Notes under the pieces: generated by a model
Database searches by the model: none
What the model was told of the DNA's origin: nothing
The model's input: the letters and a program-made list of their open reading frames with translations, nothing else
Position numbers and translations under genes: made by a program
Part shown: in pieces, positions 17,798 to 26,376 of the stretch
Layout of the letters: the number at the start of each line of letters is the position of its first letter
How positions within the stretch are numbered: the first letter of the stretch is position 1
From: Stenotrophomonas pavanii
Lineage (GTDB): Bacteria; Pseudomonadota; Gammaproteobacteria; Xanthomonadales; Xanthomonadaceae
DNA length: 64,000 nucleotides
Assembly (NCBI RefSeq): GCF_900101175.1
Contig: NZ_FNFQ01000006.1
Coordinates: 124,001-188,000 of the forward strand
Reading direction: 5' to 3'

Positions 17798-18946
17798 TCA
17801 GCGGTTGCGCAGCGCGTGCACCGCGGGTGCGACCTGGGCCTGACGGTCCAGCTCCAGGCCAATCTGGTCCAGCGCATCGGCCAATGCCACGGCATCATCG
17901 TCGCGCAGGGTGGCGTGGCCGACCTTGCGGCCCTCACGCGGCTGCTTGCCGTAATCGTGCCAATGGCCGCTGGCCTGGGCCAGTACCGGTGCCGGGTCGG
18001 GCATCTCGCCCAGCCAGTTCAGCATGCAGGCATGGCCGAGCATGCGGGTGCTGCCCAGCGGCAGGCCCAGCACGGCACGCAGGTGGTTCTCGAACTGCGA
18101 GGTCTCGCTGCCTTCGATGGTCCAGTGGCCGGAGTTGTGCACGCGCGGCGCCATCTCGTTGGCCAACAGCTCGCCATCGCGGCAGAACAGCTCCAGCGCG
18201 AACACGCCGACGTACTGCAGGTGCTCGGCGACACGGCGCGCGTAGCCGATGGCCGCCTGCTGCTCGGCGTCGGACAGCACCGCCGGCGCCACGCTGGCCG
18301 ACAGCACGCCATCGACATGCCAGTTGCCGGTGATCGGCCAGGCCTCGAAGCTGCCATCGCGGCCACGCACGGCCACCACGCTGACCTCGCGCTGGAAGGC
18401 GACGAAGCCCTCCAGGATCAGCCCGGTGCGCTCGACCTGCGCGCCCAGCGCCTCCCAGGCGGCGTCGACGTCGGCCTCGCTGCGCAGGCGGAACTGGCCC
18501 TTGCCGTCGTAGCCCAGACGGCGGGTCTTGAGGATGCACGGCAGGCCGAATTCAGCGGCCTTCGCCGCCAGCTCGTCGCGGCTGCGGATGTCGGCGAAGG
18601 CCGGCAGCGGAATGCCCAGCTGCTGGAACAGGGTCTTCTCGCTCAACCGGTCCTGGGCCACCGCCAGCGCAGCCGGCGGCGGGTAGACCGGCACGCGGCC
18701 GGCCAGGAACTGCGCACTGTCGGCGGGCACGTTCTCGAAATCGAAGGTGACCACGTCGACCTTGGCGGCGAAGTCCGCCAGCGCCTGGCGGTCATCGAAG
18801 GCACCGACGGTGAGCGGCGCCAGTGGGCCGCTGCAGGCGTCGGCTGCCGGGTCGTACAGTTCGAAACGCAGCCCCAGCGGCGCACCGGCCAGGACCATCA
18901 TGCGGGCGAGCTGGCCGCCGCCCAGGATGCCGACGGTCAGGCTCAT
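17798..18946 (-). CDS. purK: N5-carboxyaminoimidazole ribonucleotide synthase
   Basis: This ATP-grasp enzyme of purine synthesis makes N5-CAIR from AIR, bicarbonate and ATP. The 382 residues start with the PurK signature [13 protein letters not shown], then TFDFENVPA, the ATP-grasp core [12 protein letters not shown], and [17 protein letters not shown] near the C-terminal third. Its ATG overlaps the purE stop codon (ATGA), so purE-purK form one operon. Transcription is minus-strand, divergent from the UPF0434-nadC pair. Confidence 0.96.
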   Translation of the reverse strand: MSLTVGILGGGQLARMMVLAGAPLGLRFELYDPAADACSGPLAPLTVGAFDDRQALADFAAKVDVVTFDFENVPADSAQFLAGRVPVYPPPAALAVAQDRLSEKTLFQQLGIPLPAFADIRSRDELAAKAAEFGLPCILKTRRLGYDGKGQFRLRSEADVDAAWEALGAQVERTGLILEGFVAFQREVSVVAVRGRDGSFEAWPITGNWHVDGVLSASVAPAVLSDAEQQAAIGYARRVAEHLQYVGVFALELFCRDGELLANEMAPRVHNSGHWTIEGSETSQFENHLRAVLGLPLGSTRMLGHACMLNWLGEMPDPAPVLAQASGHWHDYGKQPREGRKVGHATLRDDDAVALADALDQIGLELDRQAQVAPAVHALRNR

Positions 18947-19446
18947 TGGCGCGGATCGTCGTGGGCCATCACGTCTTCGGTCTGGCGTGCACGGAAGGCG
19001 TCCAGCGCCTGGCCGATCGCCGGCTGGTCGCTGGCCAGCATCGCCGCCGCGAACAGCGCCGCGTTGGAGGCGCCGGCATTGCCGATGGCGAAGGTGGCGA
19101 CCGGAATGCCGGCCGGCATCTGCACGATCGACAGCAGCGAGTCCATGCCGTTGAGGGCCTTGGACTGCACCGGCACGCCCAGCACCGGCACGGCGGTCTT
19201 GGCCGCGATCATGCCCGGCAGGTGCGCGGCCCCGCCGGCACCGGCGATGATCGCGCGCAGGCCACGCGGGCCCGCCTGCTCGGCGTAACTGAACAACACA
19301 TCCGGGGTCCGATGCGCGGACACCACCTTCACTTCGAACGGAACACCCAGGGCTTCAAGCTTCTGGGCGGCGTGCTGCATGGTTTCCCAGTCGGAACGGG
19401 AACCCATGACGATGCCGACAAGCGGCGCGATCGGGTTGGGGGTCAT
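18943..19446 (-). CDS. purE: N5-carboxyaminoimidazole ribonucleotide mutase
   Basis: This class I PurE converts the PurK product N5-CAIR to CAIR. The 167 residues carry [39 protein letters not shown] and [22 protein letters not shown], the conserved blocks of the octameric enzyme. A TAGAAT -10-like hexamer lies about 26 bp upstream, with an AGGTG ribosome site nearer the start. Confidence 0.96.
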   Translation of the reverse strand: MTPNPIAPLVGIVMGSRSDWETMQHAAQKLEALGVPFEVKVVSAHRTPDVLFSYAEQAGPRGLRAIIAGAGGAAHLPGMIAAKTAVPVLGVPVQSKALNGMDSLLSIVQMPAGIPVATFAIGNAGASNAALFAAAMLASDQPAIGQALDAFRARQTEDVMAHDDPRQ

Positions 19447-19504
19447 TGGCCGTCACCTGCCTTAAAGACGTATTCTAGCCATCTTCCACGCAAGACGAAG
19501 AACC

Positions 19505-19774
19505 ATGGATCGCAAGCTGCTCGACCTGCTGGTGTCGCCGGACACCCGCCAGCCCCTGTCCCTGCTGGATGGCAAGGGCCTGGAAGCCCTCAACAAGGCC
19601 ATCTCCGCCGGCGCGGTGAACAAGGCCGATGGCAACCCGCTGGCGCAGCCGCTGCGCGAAGCGCTGGTCACCCGTGACCGCAAGCAGGTGTTCCGCGTCG
19701 ACGACGGCATCCCGGTGCTGCTGGCCGAGGAAGCCATCCCGACGGCCCAGATCGCCGACTTCCCGGCCGCATGA
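19505..19774 (+). CDS. UPF0434/Trm112-like small protein
   Basis: This 89-residue protein has the YcaR/UPF0434 layout (MDRKLLDLLVSPDTRQPLSL at the start, FRVDDGIPVLLAEEA near the end). The family is named for its resemblance to Trm112 zinc proteins. Here the CPxC position is replaced by SPDT and no cysteine is present, and the middle is longer than in E. coli YcaR. Metal binding is therefore unlikely. It overlaps the nadC start by 4 bp (ATGA), so the two are translated together. Function unknown. Confidence 0.88.
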   Translation: MDRKLLDLLVSPDTRQPLSLLDGKGLEALNKAISAGAVNKADGNPLAQPLREALVTRDRKQVFRVDDGIPVLLAEEAIPTAQIADFPAA

Positions 19775-20622
19775 GCACGCTGCCGACGCCGGATGCGGCC
19801 CTGGTCGCCGCCGATGTCGCGCGTGCACTGGCCGAGGACCTGGGCAGCGGCGACGTCACCGCTGCCCTGCTGCCCGACCAGGCTGACAGCGCCTACCTGC
19901 TGTGCAAGCAGGACGCGGTGATCGCCGGGCGGCCCTGGTTCGACGCCACCCATCGCGCGCTCGACCCCGATGTGCGCATTGAATGGCACATCGCCGAAGG
20001 CGATGCCGTCACCGCCGGCACCGTGCTGGCGCTGCTGCACGGGCGCAGCCGCAGCCTGGTCAGCGCTGAGCGCACCTCGCTCAATTTCCTGCAGACGTTG
20101 TCCGGCACCGCCACGACCACCGCCCGTTACGTGGCAGCGGTGGCCGGTACCGGCACGCGCATCCTCGACACCCGCAAGACCCTGCCCGGCCTGCGCCTGG
20201 CGCAGAAGTACGCGGTGCGCTGCGGCGGTGGCGAGAATCATCGCTTCGGCCTGTACGACACGGTGATGCTGAAGGAGAACCACATCCGTGCCGCCGGTTC
20301 GCTGGCCGCGGCGGTGGCCGCCGCACGCCGTGAGTGGCCTGCGCTGCCGCTGGTGGTCGAGGTCGAAGACCTGGCGCAGCTGCGCCAGGCACTTGAAGCC
20401 GGGTGCGAACGCATCCTGCTGGACGACTTCAGCCCCGACCTGCGCCGCGAAGCCGTACGCATCACTGCCGGCCGCATTCCACTGGAAGTCTCCGGCAGCG
20501 TCGGCCTGGGCGGCCTGCGCTCGATCGCCGAGGATGGCGTCGACTGCATCTCCATCGGCGGCCTGACCAAGCACGTGCAGGCGATCGACCTGTCGTTGAA
20601 GCTGGGCCCGCCACCGGGCTGA
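19771..20622 (+). CDS. nadC: Nicotinate-nucleotide pyrophosphorylase (carboxylating)
   Basis: This enzyme makes nicotinate mononucleotide from quinolinate and PRPP in NAD synthesis. The 283 residues include EDLGSGDVTA at the start, the quinolinate site SAERTSLNFLQTLSGTAT, ILDTRKTLPGLR, CGGGENHRFGLYD, MLKENHI, and the barrel end VSGSVGLGGLRSIAEDGVDCISIGGLTK. nadA and nadB are not in this window. The gene is translationally coupled to the UPF0434 gene before it. Confidence 0.96.
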   Translation: MSTLPTPDAALVAADVARALAEDLGSGDVTAALLPDQADSAYLLCKQDAVIAGRPWFDATHRALDPDVRIEWHIAEGDAVTAGTVLALLHGRSRSLVSAERTSLNFLQTLSGTATTTARYVAAVAGTGTRILDTRKTLPGLRLAQKYAVRCGGGENHRFGLYDTVMLKENHIRAAGSLAAAVAAARREWPALPLVVEVEDLAQLRQALEAGCERILLDDFSPDLRREAVRITAGRIPLEVSGSVGLGGLRSIAEDGVDCISIGGLTKHVQAIDLSLKLGPPPG

Positions 20623-20634
20623 GGCCCGGCGTGT

Positions 20635-20671
20635 GGTCCGATCCCTTTTCCATGGGAAAAGGGATCGGACC
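20635..20671. terminator. Perfect 17-bp inverted repeat after nadC
   Basis: Arms 20635-20651 and 20655-20671 are exact complements around a 3-nt loop (GGTCCGATCCCTTTTCC). It begins 13 bp beyond the nadC stop. It may end nadC transcription and resembles the imperfect hairpin after miaB (30610-30642), which suggests a recurring genomic element. Confidence 0.6.
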
Positions 20672-20737
20672 CCGTTCTCACACCCGGCGTTCACGACAGC
20701 ACTGCGACGCTGCGGGCATCCCCCACAGGAGCCGCGC

Positions 20738-21739
20738 ATGCGCCGGATGCTCTTGCCTGCCTGTCTGCTGCTGGCTGCGGCGCCCCTGTCCGCAGCGGCC
20801 GCCGAAGCCTGCGATGTGCCGCCCCGCTTCGGCCTGAGTCCGTTGGCGGTGGCCATCCGCAATACTGCCTGCAATGAACACCGGCTCTGGTTCCGGCCTT
20901 TCATCGATCGTGATGGCCGTGCGGCGAGTCTCAGTGTCACCGAGGCCGAGAACGAACACCTGGCCGACAACGGACTGATCGCCTGGCAGCGCGTGGCCGG
21001 CTACTGGCGCAACAGCGGCACGCTCAACGCCATGGGCAGCATCGCCGGCGCCAGCAGCTGCCTGGCACCGCTGGGCACGCGCTATACCGACAGTGACTGC
21101 CGCGCGTTCCTGGTCGACAACCCGTGGTCGGCCGCCTTCATTTCGTGGGTGATGGTGCGTGCCGGTGTGCCCGGCTTCAATACCTCGCCACGCCATATCG
21201 ACTACATCCGCGCCGCGTACCAGGGCGGCCCCTCGGGCGTGCCGTACAGGCTGGTCGACCCGGCCACGGCCAAACCCGCGCCCGGTGACCTGCTGTGCTT
21301 CCTGCGCGACCGTAGCAGCACGCTCAGTTACAGTGGATTGGTGCAGGCGCTGGGCAACGGTTCGGTGGGCCACTGGAAATCACATTGCGAAGTGGTGGTG
21401 GCCGCCAACCTCGGCGGCGACCAGACCCTGTACCTGGTCGGTGGCAACGTGATGAACACCGTGGCGATGCGGTTGCTGCCGCTGGATCGTACCGGGCTGA
21501 TCAAGCTGCCGCCGGCGCGCGAACGCAACAGCACCGGCATTGACCCCAGCTGCACCCCGGGGCGTGAGGACGAATGCAGTTTCAACCGCCAGGACTGGGC
21601 GGCCCTGCTGCAGCTGACCGCGACTACGCCCTTGGCGATGCCTTCGCCCAGCACAGCACCGATGCAGGCAGTGCCGGCCACGGTGCCGGCCACCGCACCC
21701 CCATCACCGATGACCGACCCGCAGCCGCCAAGGCGGTGA
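20738..21739 (+). CDS. Exported DUF2272-domain protein
   Basis: This 333-residue protein has a signal peptide (MRRMLLPACLLLAAAPLSAAAAEACD) followed by a DUF2272-like domain. Recognisable parts are NPWSAAFISWVMVRAGV, HIDYIRAAYQGG, PAPGDLLCFLRDRS and SHCEVVVAANLGGDQTLYLVGGNV. Invariant-looking Asp, His and Ser/Cys positions and the 'W-S-A-F-I-S' block recall CHAP/NlpC-like hydrolases; that is inference. The C-terminus is a low-complexity Pro/Thr/Ala tail. The ATG at 20738 is chosen because AGGAG lies 7 nt upstream. Expected location is the periplasm; function unknown. Confidence 0.8.
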   Translation: MRRMLLPACLLLAAAPLSAAAAEACDVPPRFGLSPLAVAIRNTACNEHRLWFRPFIDRDGRAASLSVTEAENEHLADNGLIAWQRVAGYWRNSGTLNAMGSIAGASSCLAPLGTRYTDSDCRAFLVDNPWSAAFISWVMVRAGVPGFNTSPRHIDYIRAAYQGGPSGVPYRLVDPATAKPAPGDLLCFLRDRSSTLSYSGLVQALGNGSVGHWKSHCEVVVAANLGGDQTLYLVGGNVMNTVAMRLLPLDRTGLIKLPPARERNSTGIDPSCTPGREDECSFNRQDWAALLQLTATTPLAMPSPSTAPMQAVPATVPATAPPSPMTDPQPPRR

Positions 21740-21806
21740 CACAGGCGCTTGATCCAGCACGCATTCGCCGCCATCTTTGCCGGATCCACCTCTGACGGCT
21801 GACGCC

Positions 21807-22157
21807 ATGCCCACCCTGCTGCTGTTGCTGATTGCCGGCGGAATCATCTACTTCTTCTGGAACGCCGCGCGCTCGGCCGCCGAGCGCGCGGTGGAACTGG
21901 GACGCAATGCCTGCCGCGCCGCCGACGTGCAGTGGCTGGACCAGGCGGTGCACGCCACCGGGTTGCGGCTGTCGCGTGGCGAGGATGGCCGGCTCGGCTT
22001 CGAACGCACCTTCAAGTTCGAGTATTCCTACGATGGCATCGACCGCCACGTGGGCCGCATGGTGCTGCGTGGCGACCAGTTGATCTCGTTCACTGGCCCC
22101 GGTGCCGCGCGGATCAGCCAGATCCGGCCGGATGTGGAGGATGCCGAGGATGTCTAG
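21807..22157 (+). CDS. DUF3301-family small membrane-anchored protein
   Basis: This 116-residue protein starts with one membrane segment (MPTLLLLLIAGGIIYFFWNAA) followed by the DUF3301 pattern: AAERAVELGRNACRAADVQWLDQAVH, LRLSRGEDGRLGFERTFKFEYS.DG.DRHVGRMVLRG. Function is unknown; the soluble part should face the cytoplasm or periplasm next to the membrane. The ATG at 21807 has no clear ribosome site. It is 67 bp after the DUF2272 gene and may be in the same transcript. Confidence 0.85.
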   Translation: MPTLLLLLIAGGIIYFFWNAARSAAERAVELGRNACRAADVQWLDQAVHATGLRLSRGEDGRLGFERTFKFEYSYDGIDRHVGRMVLRGDQLISFTGPGAARISQIRPDVEDAEDV

Positions 22158-22208
22158 GGTTTAAGGATGTCCTGACCAACGGCAGGCACCCACCGCAAAC
22201 GGGCAAAG

Positions 22209-22234
22209 AAAAACGCCGCCCATCGGGGCGGCGT
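22209..22234 (-). terminator. Rho-independent terminator of sspA-sspB
   Basis: On the minus strand the stem ACGCCGCCCC/GGGCGGCGT is followed by five T residues, 9 nt beyond the sspB stop codon. Confidence 0.85.
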
Positions 22235-22242
22235 CGGAAGGG

Positions 22243-22695
22243 TTACTTGACCACGCGCAGGTTCGGGCGGCCCTTCGGCGGCGGGCTGGCCGGCGGCGTA
22301 TCGTCCGGTGGCGTGCCGTCCTCATGCAGCAGCTCGTCGCTGGTCGGCGCGGTTTCGCTGCCCGGGATGTCATCCGGCAGCGCCATGCCCTGCCCGGTCT
22401 CGCGGGCGTAGACGGCCAGCACGGCGCTGATCGGCACCTGCACCGGGTAGCTGGTACCGGAGAAGCGCGCCGAGAAGCTGACCATCTCGTTGTCGATCAT
22501 CAGCCGCACGACAGCACGTTCGGCGATGTTGAGCACGACCCGGCCATCCTTGACCGCCGAAGGCGGGACCTGCACGCCGGGAACGCCGGCGTCGACCAGG
22601 ATGTGCGGGGTCAGCTGGTTGTCGTTGATCCATTCCACCAGCGCCCGCAGCAGGTACGGGCGGTGGCTGGTCATGTGGAAGAAGTCTTCGGTCAT
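22243..22695 (-). CDS. sspB: ClpXP protease specificity-enhancing factor SspB
   Basis: This adaptor tethers ssrA-tagged proteins to ClpXP. The protein of about 150 residues keeps RPYLLRALVEWINDNQLTPHILVDAGVPGVQVP, VVLNIAERAV, VSFSARFSG and PVSAVLAVYARETGQGM-type sequence for the folded domain. A Pro/Asp-rich linker of about 40 residues follows, then the C-terminal ClpX-binding tail GRPNLRVVK. Start 22695 (MTEDFFH) is used; the ATG at 22674 (MTSHRP) is equally plausible. It follows sspA, as in E. coli. Confidence 0.95.
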   Translation of the reverse strand: MTEDFFHMTSHRPYLLRALVEWINDNQLTPHILVDAGVPGVQVPPSAVKDGRVVLNIAERAVVRLMIDNEMVSFSARFSGTSYPVQVPISAVLAVYARETGQGMALPDDIPGSETAPTSDELLHEDGTPPDDTPPASPPPKGRPNLRVVK

Positions 22696-22779
22696 GCGTG
22701 AAGTGTACGCGCCCGGCGGCCTGCCGGGGCGGATCGCCTGCACGCCGGTCGGCGTGCAGACGGGTACTGCATGGGCCGG

Positions 22780-23415
22780 TCAGGCCGGCAGGTCGCGCAG
22801 TTTCTTTTCCTGCTCGGTCAGGCTGCGGACGAAACCGGGGTGGCGGAAGATGCGGTTGCCGTAGTCCTCGATCGCCTTGCCATCCTTCGGCAGCGGAACA
22901 TCCAGCGACTGCAGGCGCCAGATGATCGGGGCCATGGCGCAGTCGGCCAGGCTCATTTCCGGGTTGAGGAAGAACTTGCTGGCCTTGAACAGCGGCAGCG
23001 AGGCCGTCAGCAGTTCCTTCAGGCGCTTGCGACCGGCCTCGGCCTGGGTCTTGTTGCCCAGCTGGATGGCCTGCACCTGCGGCACCCAGTCGTGCTCGAT
23101 GCGCAGCATCGCCAGGCGGATGCGCGCACGGGACAGCGGATCGACCGGCATCAGCGGCGGATGCGGATAGCGCTCGTCCAGGTATTCGCTGACCACCGAG
23201 GCGGCGTACAGCACCAGTTCGCGCTCGACCAGGGTCGGCACCGAATGGTACGGATTGAGATCGATCAGGTCTTCAGGCGGGTTCTGCGGATCGACCGGGA
23301 CAAAGTCGAAGGTGACCCCCTTGGCCGCCAGGACCAGGCGTACACGGTGGCACAGTACGTCGTCGTTCGAGGAAAACAGCGTCAGTGTATTGCGCATGCG
23401 TACGCTCGCCGCCAT
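22780..23415 (-). CDS. sspA: Stringent starvation protein A
   Basis: This is a GST-fold protein that binds RNA polymerase and modulates transcription in stress and stationary phase. The 211 residues show the SspA thioredoxin-like start TLFSSNDDVLCHRVRLVLAAKGV, VDPQNPPEDLIDLNPYHSVPTLVERELVLY, and the all-helical C-terminal domain with LADCAMAPIIWRL. The usual GST catalytic residue is absent, as in the family. The ATG at 23415 has GGGAG 8-9 nt upstream; the GTG at 23430 is less likely. A hairpin (22737-22759) separates it from sspB. Confidence 0.94.
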   Translation of the reverse strand: MAASVRMRNTLTLFSSNDDVLCHRVRLVLAAKGVTFDFVPVDPQNPPEDLIDLNPYHSVPTLVERELVLYAASVVSEYLDERYPHPPLMPVDPLSRARIRLAMLRIEHDWVPQVQAIQLGNKTQAEAGRKRLKELLTASLPLFKASKFFLNPEMSLADCAMAPIIWRLQSLDVPLPKDGKAIEDYGNRIFRHPGFVRSLTEQEKKLRDLPA

Positions 23416-23500
23416 CAAAGGCTCTCCCACGACAGGAGACCGCCTGCCGCATCGGCGCCGCCGGCACCGTGCCGGCGGTCGACTCCTCCCCGAGTGTGCA

Positions 23501-23545
23501 ACCGGCCATCACAAAAGCCAATAGGCCCGTGCGATGGCCGGCGGC
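23501..23545. repeat. Imperfect inverted repeat downstream of petC
   Basis: GGCCATCAC and GTGCGATGGCC arms flank a loop that itself contains GCC-AATA-GGC. It lies directly after the petC stop codon and before the sspA transcript, so it may act as a weak terminator or mRNA 3'-end structure. A second palindrome (CCGCCGGCACCGTGCCGGCGG) sits at about 23458-23478. Confidence 0.4.
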
Positions 23546-23549
23546 AGAA

Positions 23550-24299
23550 TCAGTGGACGTCCTTCCAGTATTCCTTCTTCAGCAGGTACAGCAGGAAAGT
23601 CAGCAGGGCCAGGAACAGGATCACCCACACGCCCAGCTGCTGGCGCTTGAGCGCGGCCGGTTCACCGGCGTATTCGAGGAAGTTGGTGATGTCCCGCACG
23701 GCCTGATCGTACTGGCCGGCATCGACCGACCCGGGCGTTTCGATTTTCAGGCCGGTCACCGGCGGGTCCATGCCGGGCGCTTCCGCCTTGCCGTGCACCG
23801 CATGCTGCAGGCCCTGCATCTCCCACAGCGGGTTGGGCATGGAGGCATTGGCGAACAGCGCGTTGTTCCAGCCCAGCGGGCGGCTGCTGTCCAGGTAGAA
23901 CGACTTGAGATAGGTGTAGACCCAGTCACTGCCCCGCACGCGCGAGATCAGGCTGAGATCGGGCGGCATCTTGCCGAACCACTTCTCCGCGTTCTCCTTC
24001 GGCATCGCCACCGGGATCGGGTCGCCGATCGCCGAGCCGGTGAAGTTGAGGTTGTTCATCACCTCTTCCTCGGTCAGGCCCAGGTCCTGCGCCATCCGCG
24101 AATAGCGCAGGTACTTCAGCGCGTGGCAGCCGGAGCAGTAGTTCATGTACAGCTGCGCGCCGCGCTGCAGCGAGGCGCGGTCACCCAGGTCGTTGCCGGC
24201 CTGCAGCAGCGGAGTGCCGCCCTCGGCGGCGGAGGCCAGGAAACTGCCCAGCATCAGGGTGGCCGCCAGGGCCAGCCGGACCATCCAGCGCTCAGTCAT
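23550..24299 (-). CDS. petC: Cytochrome c1 of the bc1 complex
   Basis: This is the haem c subunit of ubiquinol:cytochrome c reductase. The 249 residues begin with a signal peptide (ending FLASAAEG). The single CSGCH haem site is near residue 55, with the family segment ALKYLRYSRMAQDLGL. The Met ligand is probably within GKMPPDLSLISR. A C-terminal anchor helix (LGVWVILFLALLTFLLYLLKKEYW) ends the protein. The ATG overlaps the petB end by 8 bp. It is the last gene of petA-petB-petC. Confidence 0.96.
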   Translation of the reverse strand: MTERWMVRLALAATLMLGSFLASAAEGGTPLLQAGNDLGDRASLQRGAQLYMNYCSGCHALKYLRYSRMAQDLGLTEEEVMNNLNFTGSAIGDPIPVAMPKENAEKWFGKMPPDLSLISRVRGSDWVYTYLKSFYLDSSRPLGWNNALFANASMPNPLWEMQGLQHAVHGKAEAPGMDPPVTGLKIETPGSVDAGQYDQAVRDITNFLEYAGEPAALKRQQLGVWVILFLALLTFLLYLLKKEYWKDVH

Positions 24300-25551
24300 G
24301 CGTGGTCACCCTCTCCGGTACCGGCTTGGTCTTGTCCAGCCTTGTCCATAGCGGCATGGTGATGAAGAACGCGAAATACAGGAAGGTCAGCACCCGCCCG
24401 ATGTAGGTCTCGTGCACGTCGGTACCCGGGCCGGAACCAATCACGCCCAGCCACACGAAGCACACGGCCAGCACGCCCAGCATCACCTTCGAGATCCAGC
24501 CGCGGTAGCGCACCGATTTCACCTTCGCCTTGTCCAGCCACGGCACCAGGAACAGGATCGCGATGGCCGAGAACATCACCAGCACGCCGCCCAGCTTGTT
24601 CGGCACCACGCGCAACATCGCGTAGTACGGCGTGTAGTACCAGACCGGCTTGATGTGTTCCGGGGTCACCAGGCGGTTGGCCTCGGTGAAGTTGTCGTGC
24701 TCCAGGAACAGGCCGCCGAAACCGGGGGCGAAGAAGATGATGAAGGCAGCGATGATCAGCAGGAAGCCGGCGCCGACGCCATCCTTGAGCGTGTAGTAGG
24801 GATGGAACGGGATGCCATCGGCCGGTGCATTCGGCGACCAGCGGTTGCCCTTGGGCCCCTTCTTGATCTCAACGCCATCGGGGTTGTTCGACCCCACTTC
24901 GTGCAGCGCGCCCAGGTGCAGCACCACCAGCAACAGCAGCACCAGCGGCAGCGCGATGACGTGCAGCGCGAAGAAGCGGTTGAGCGTGGCGTCACTGGGC
25001 AGGTAGTCACCCATGATCCATTCGGTCAGGCCGTTGCCGATCACCGGTATCGCGCCGAACAGCGAAATGATCACCTTGGCGCCCCAGAACGACATCTGTC
25101 CCCACGGCAGCACGTAGCCCATGAAGGCTTCGGCCATCAGCACCAGGTAGATCAGCATGCCGAGGATCCACACCAGCTCGCGCGGCTTCTGGTAACTGCC
25201 GTACAGCAGGCCGCGGAACATGTGCAGGTAGACCACGATGAAGAACAGCGAGGCACCGGTGGAATGCATGTAGCGGATCAGCCAGCCCCACTCCACATCA
25301 CGCATGATGTATTCGATGGAGCCGAACGCCTCGGCGGCGTTGGTCTTGTAGTGCATCGTCAGGAAGATGCCGGTGACGATCTGGTTGACCAGCACCAGCA
25401 GCGCCAGCGAACCGAAGTAATACCAGAGGTTGAAGTTCTTCGGCGCGTAGTACTCGCTGACGTGCTTGCGATAGACCGGCATCAGGCCCGGCGCGCGGGC
25501 ATTGACCCAGTCGGCCACGCCGCTGGCGGTACGGCTGAGGATATTGGCCAT
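24292..25551 (-). CDS. petB: Cytochrome b of the bc1 complex
   Basis: This 419-residue membrane protein carries the two b haems and the Qo and Qi quinone sites of complex III. It has the helices of the cytochrome b fold. Haem-ligand regions are GWLIRYMHSTGASLFFIVVYLHMFRG and FFALHVIALPLVLLLLVVLHLGALHEVGSNNPDG. The Qo signature appears in the family's PEWY position, here PVWYYTPYYAMLRVVPNK. The start is MANILSRTASG at 25551, sharing one base with the petA stop (TGATG). The longer open frame upstream is a petA shadow. Confidence 0.97.
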   Translation of the reverse strand: MANILSRTASGVADWVNARAPGLMPVYRKHVSEYYAPKNFNLWYYFGSLALLVLVNQIVTGIFLTMHYKTNAAEAFGSIEYIMRDVEWGWLIRYMHSTGASLFFIVVYLHMFRGLLYGSYQKPRELVWILGMLIYLVLMAEAFMGYVLPWGQMSFWGAKVIISLFGAIPVIGNGLTEWIMGDYLPSDATLNRFFALHVIALPLVLLLLVVLHLGALHEVGSNNPDGVEIKKGPKGNRWSPNAPADGIPFHPYYTLKDGVGAGFLLIIAAFIIFFAPGFGGLFLEHDNFTEANRLVTPEHIKPVWYYTPYYAMLRVVPNKLGGVLVMFSAIAILFLVPWLDKAKVKSVRYRGWISKVMLGVLAVCFVWLGVIGSGPGTDVHETYIGRVLTFLYFAFFITMPLWTRLDKTKPVPERVTTHD

Positions 25552-26171
25552 CAGGCAGCCCCCTGCGGATCGACACCGATGATGATGGTGTTGTCGTCCT
25601 GGTAGTGGTGCGCGGGCACCTTCAGGTTGATCGGCGCCGGCACGTCCTTGAAGACGCGGCCGGACATGTCGAAGCGCGACTTGTGGCAGGGGCAGAAGTA
25701 GCCGCCCTTCCACTGCGGGTCATAGGGCTCGGGCCGGATCTCGGCGACCATTTCCGGCGAGCAGCCCAGGTGCGTGCACAGGCCGACCAGCACGGAGATG
25801 TCCGGCTTGATCGAGCGCAGCTCGGGGTTCTGCTTCAGCACGTAGTCCGGCTGCTGGTCCTTTTCGCCGGACTCGGGGTCCTTGAGGCGGCCGTCCAGCC
25901 CGTGCAGCGCATCCAGGATCGCCTTGGACCGCTTGACGATCCAGATCGGCTGGCCACGCCATTCCACGATCAGGCGTTGGCCTTCCTGCAGGGCGCTGAT
26001 GTCGGCTACCACCGGTGCGCCGGCAAGCTTGGCGCGGGCACTGGGGTTCCAGGATTTGATGAAAGGAACGGCGGTGAAGCCGACGCCGACGGCGCCCACC
26101 ACGGCTGTGGTGGCAGAAAGAAAACGCCGACGTCCGGTGTTGACTGGATCGTGTACCCCATCGTTGGCCAT
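25551..26171 (-). CDS. petA: Rieske iron-sulfur subunit of the bc1 complex
   Basis: This 206-residue protein is anchored by an N-terminal helix preceded by a twin-arginine motif (TGRRRFLSATTAVVG), so export through Tat is expected. The [2Fe-2S] ligands are in CTHLGCSP and CPCHKSRFD, with the usual GRVFKDVPAPINLKVP after them. It is first in the bc1 operon. A candidate promoter lies at 26253-26282 upstream. Confidence 0.97.
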   Translation of the reverse strand: MANDGVHDPVNTGRRRFLSATTAVVGAVGVGFTAVPFIKSWNPSARAKLAGAPVVADISALQEGQRLIVEWRGQPIWIVKRSKAILDALHGLDGRLKDPESGEKDQQPDYVLKQNPELRSIKPDISVLVGLCTHLGCSPEMVAEIRPEPYDPQWKGGYFCPCHKSRFDMSGRVFKDVPAPINLKVPAHHYQDDNTIIIGVDPQGAA

Positions 26172-26252
26172 CCGGCACTCCGATATTGATTAGGTAGCTT
26201 TAAGGCTGCCAGCGGATCCGGTGGGGGCCAGAGCCGCATTGAATCGCGGTCG

Positions 26253-26282
26253 AGTGTAGCGGAACCGTCGCGCGCCACACAA
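26253..26282 (-). promoter_or_regulatory. Candidate promoter of petABC
   Basis: On the minus strand TTGTGT (26277-26282) and TACACT (26253-26258) are separated by 18 bp, about 80 bp upstream of petA. The spacing is acceptable and the hexamers are moderate matches to sigma-70. Confidence 0.35.
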
Positions 26283-26310
26283 CGCATTGCAACAACATTG
26301 ATTGCGGGGG

Positions 26311-26376
26311 TTGCCGGCCAGCGGCCGGTCGGTACCGGCCATTGCCCAGGGGTTGCCGGCCAGCGGCCGGCACTAC
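26311..26376. repeat. Two REP hairpins in the same orientation; one spans a stop codon
   Basis: GCCGGCCAGCGGCCGG palindromes occur at 26311-26336 (degenerate outer part) and 26354-26376 (intact, with head GTAG on the minus strand). The head of the second copy contains the TAG stop of the lytic transglycosylase gene (26373-26375), so the element ends that reading frame. Confidence 0.82.
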
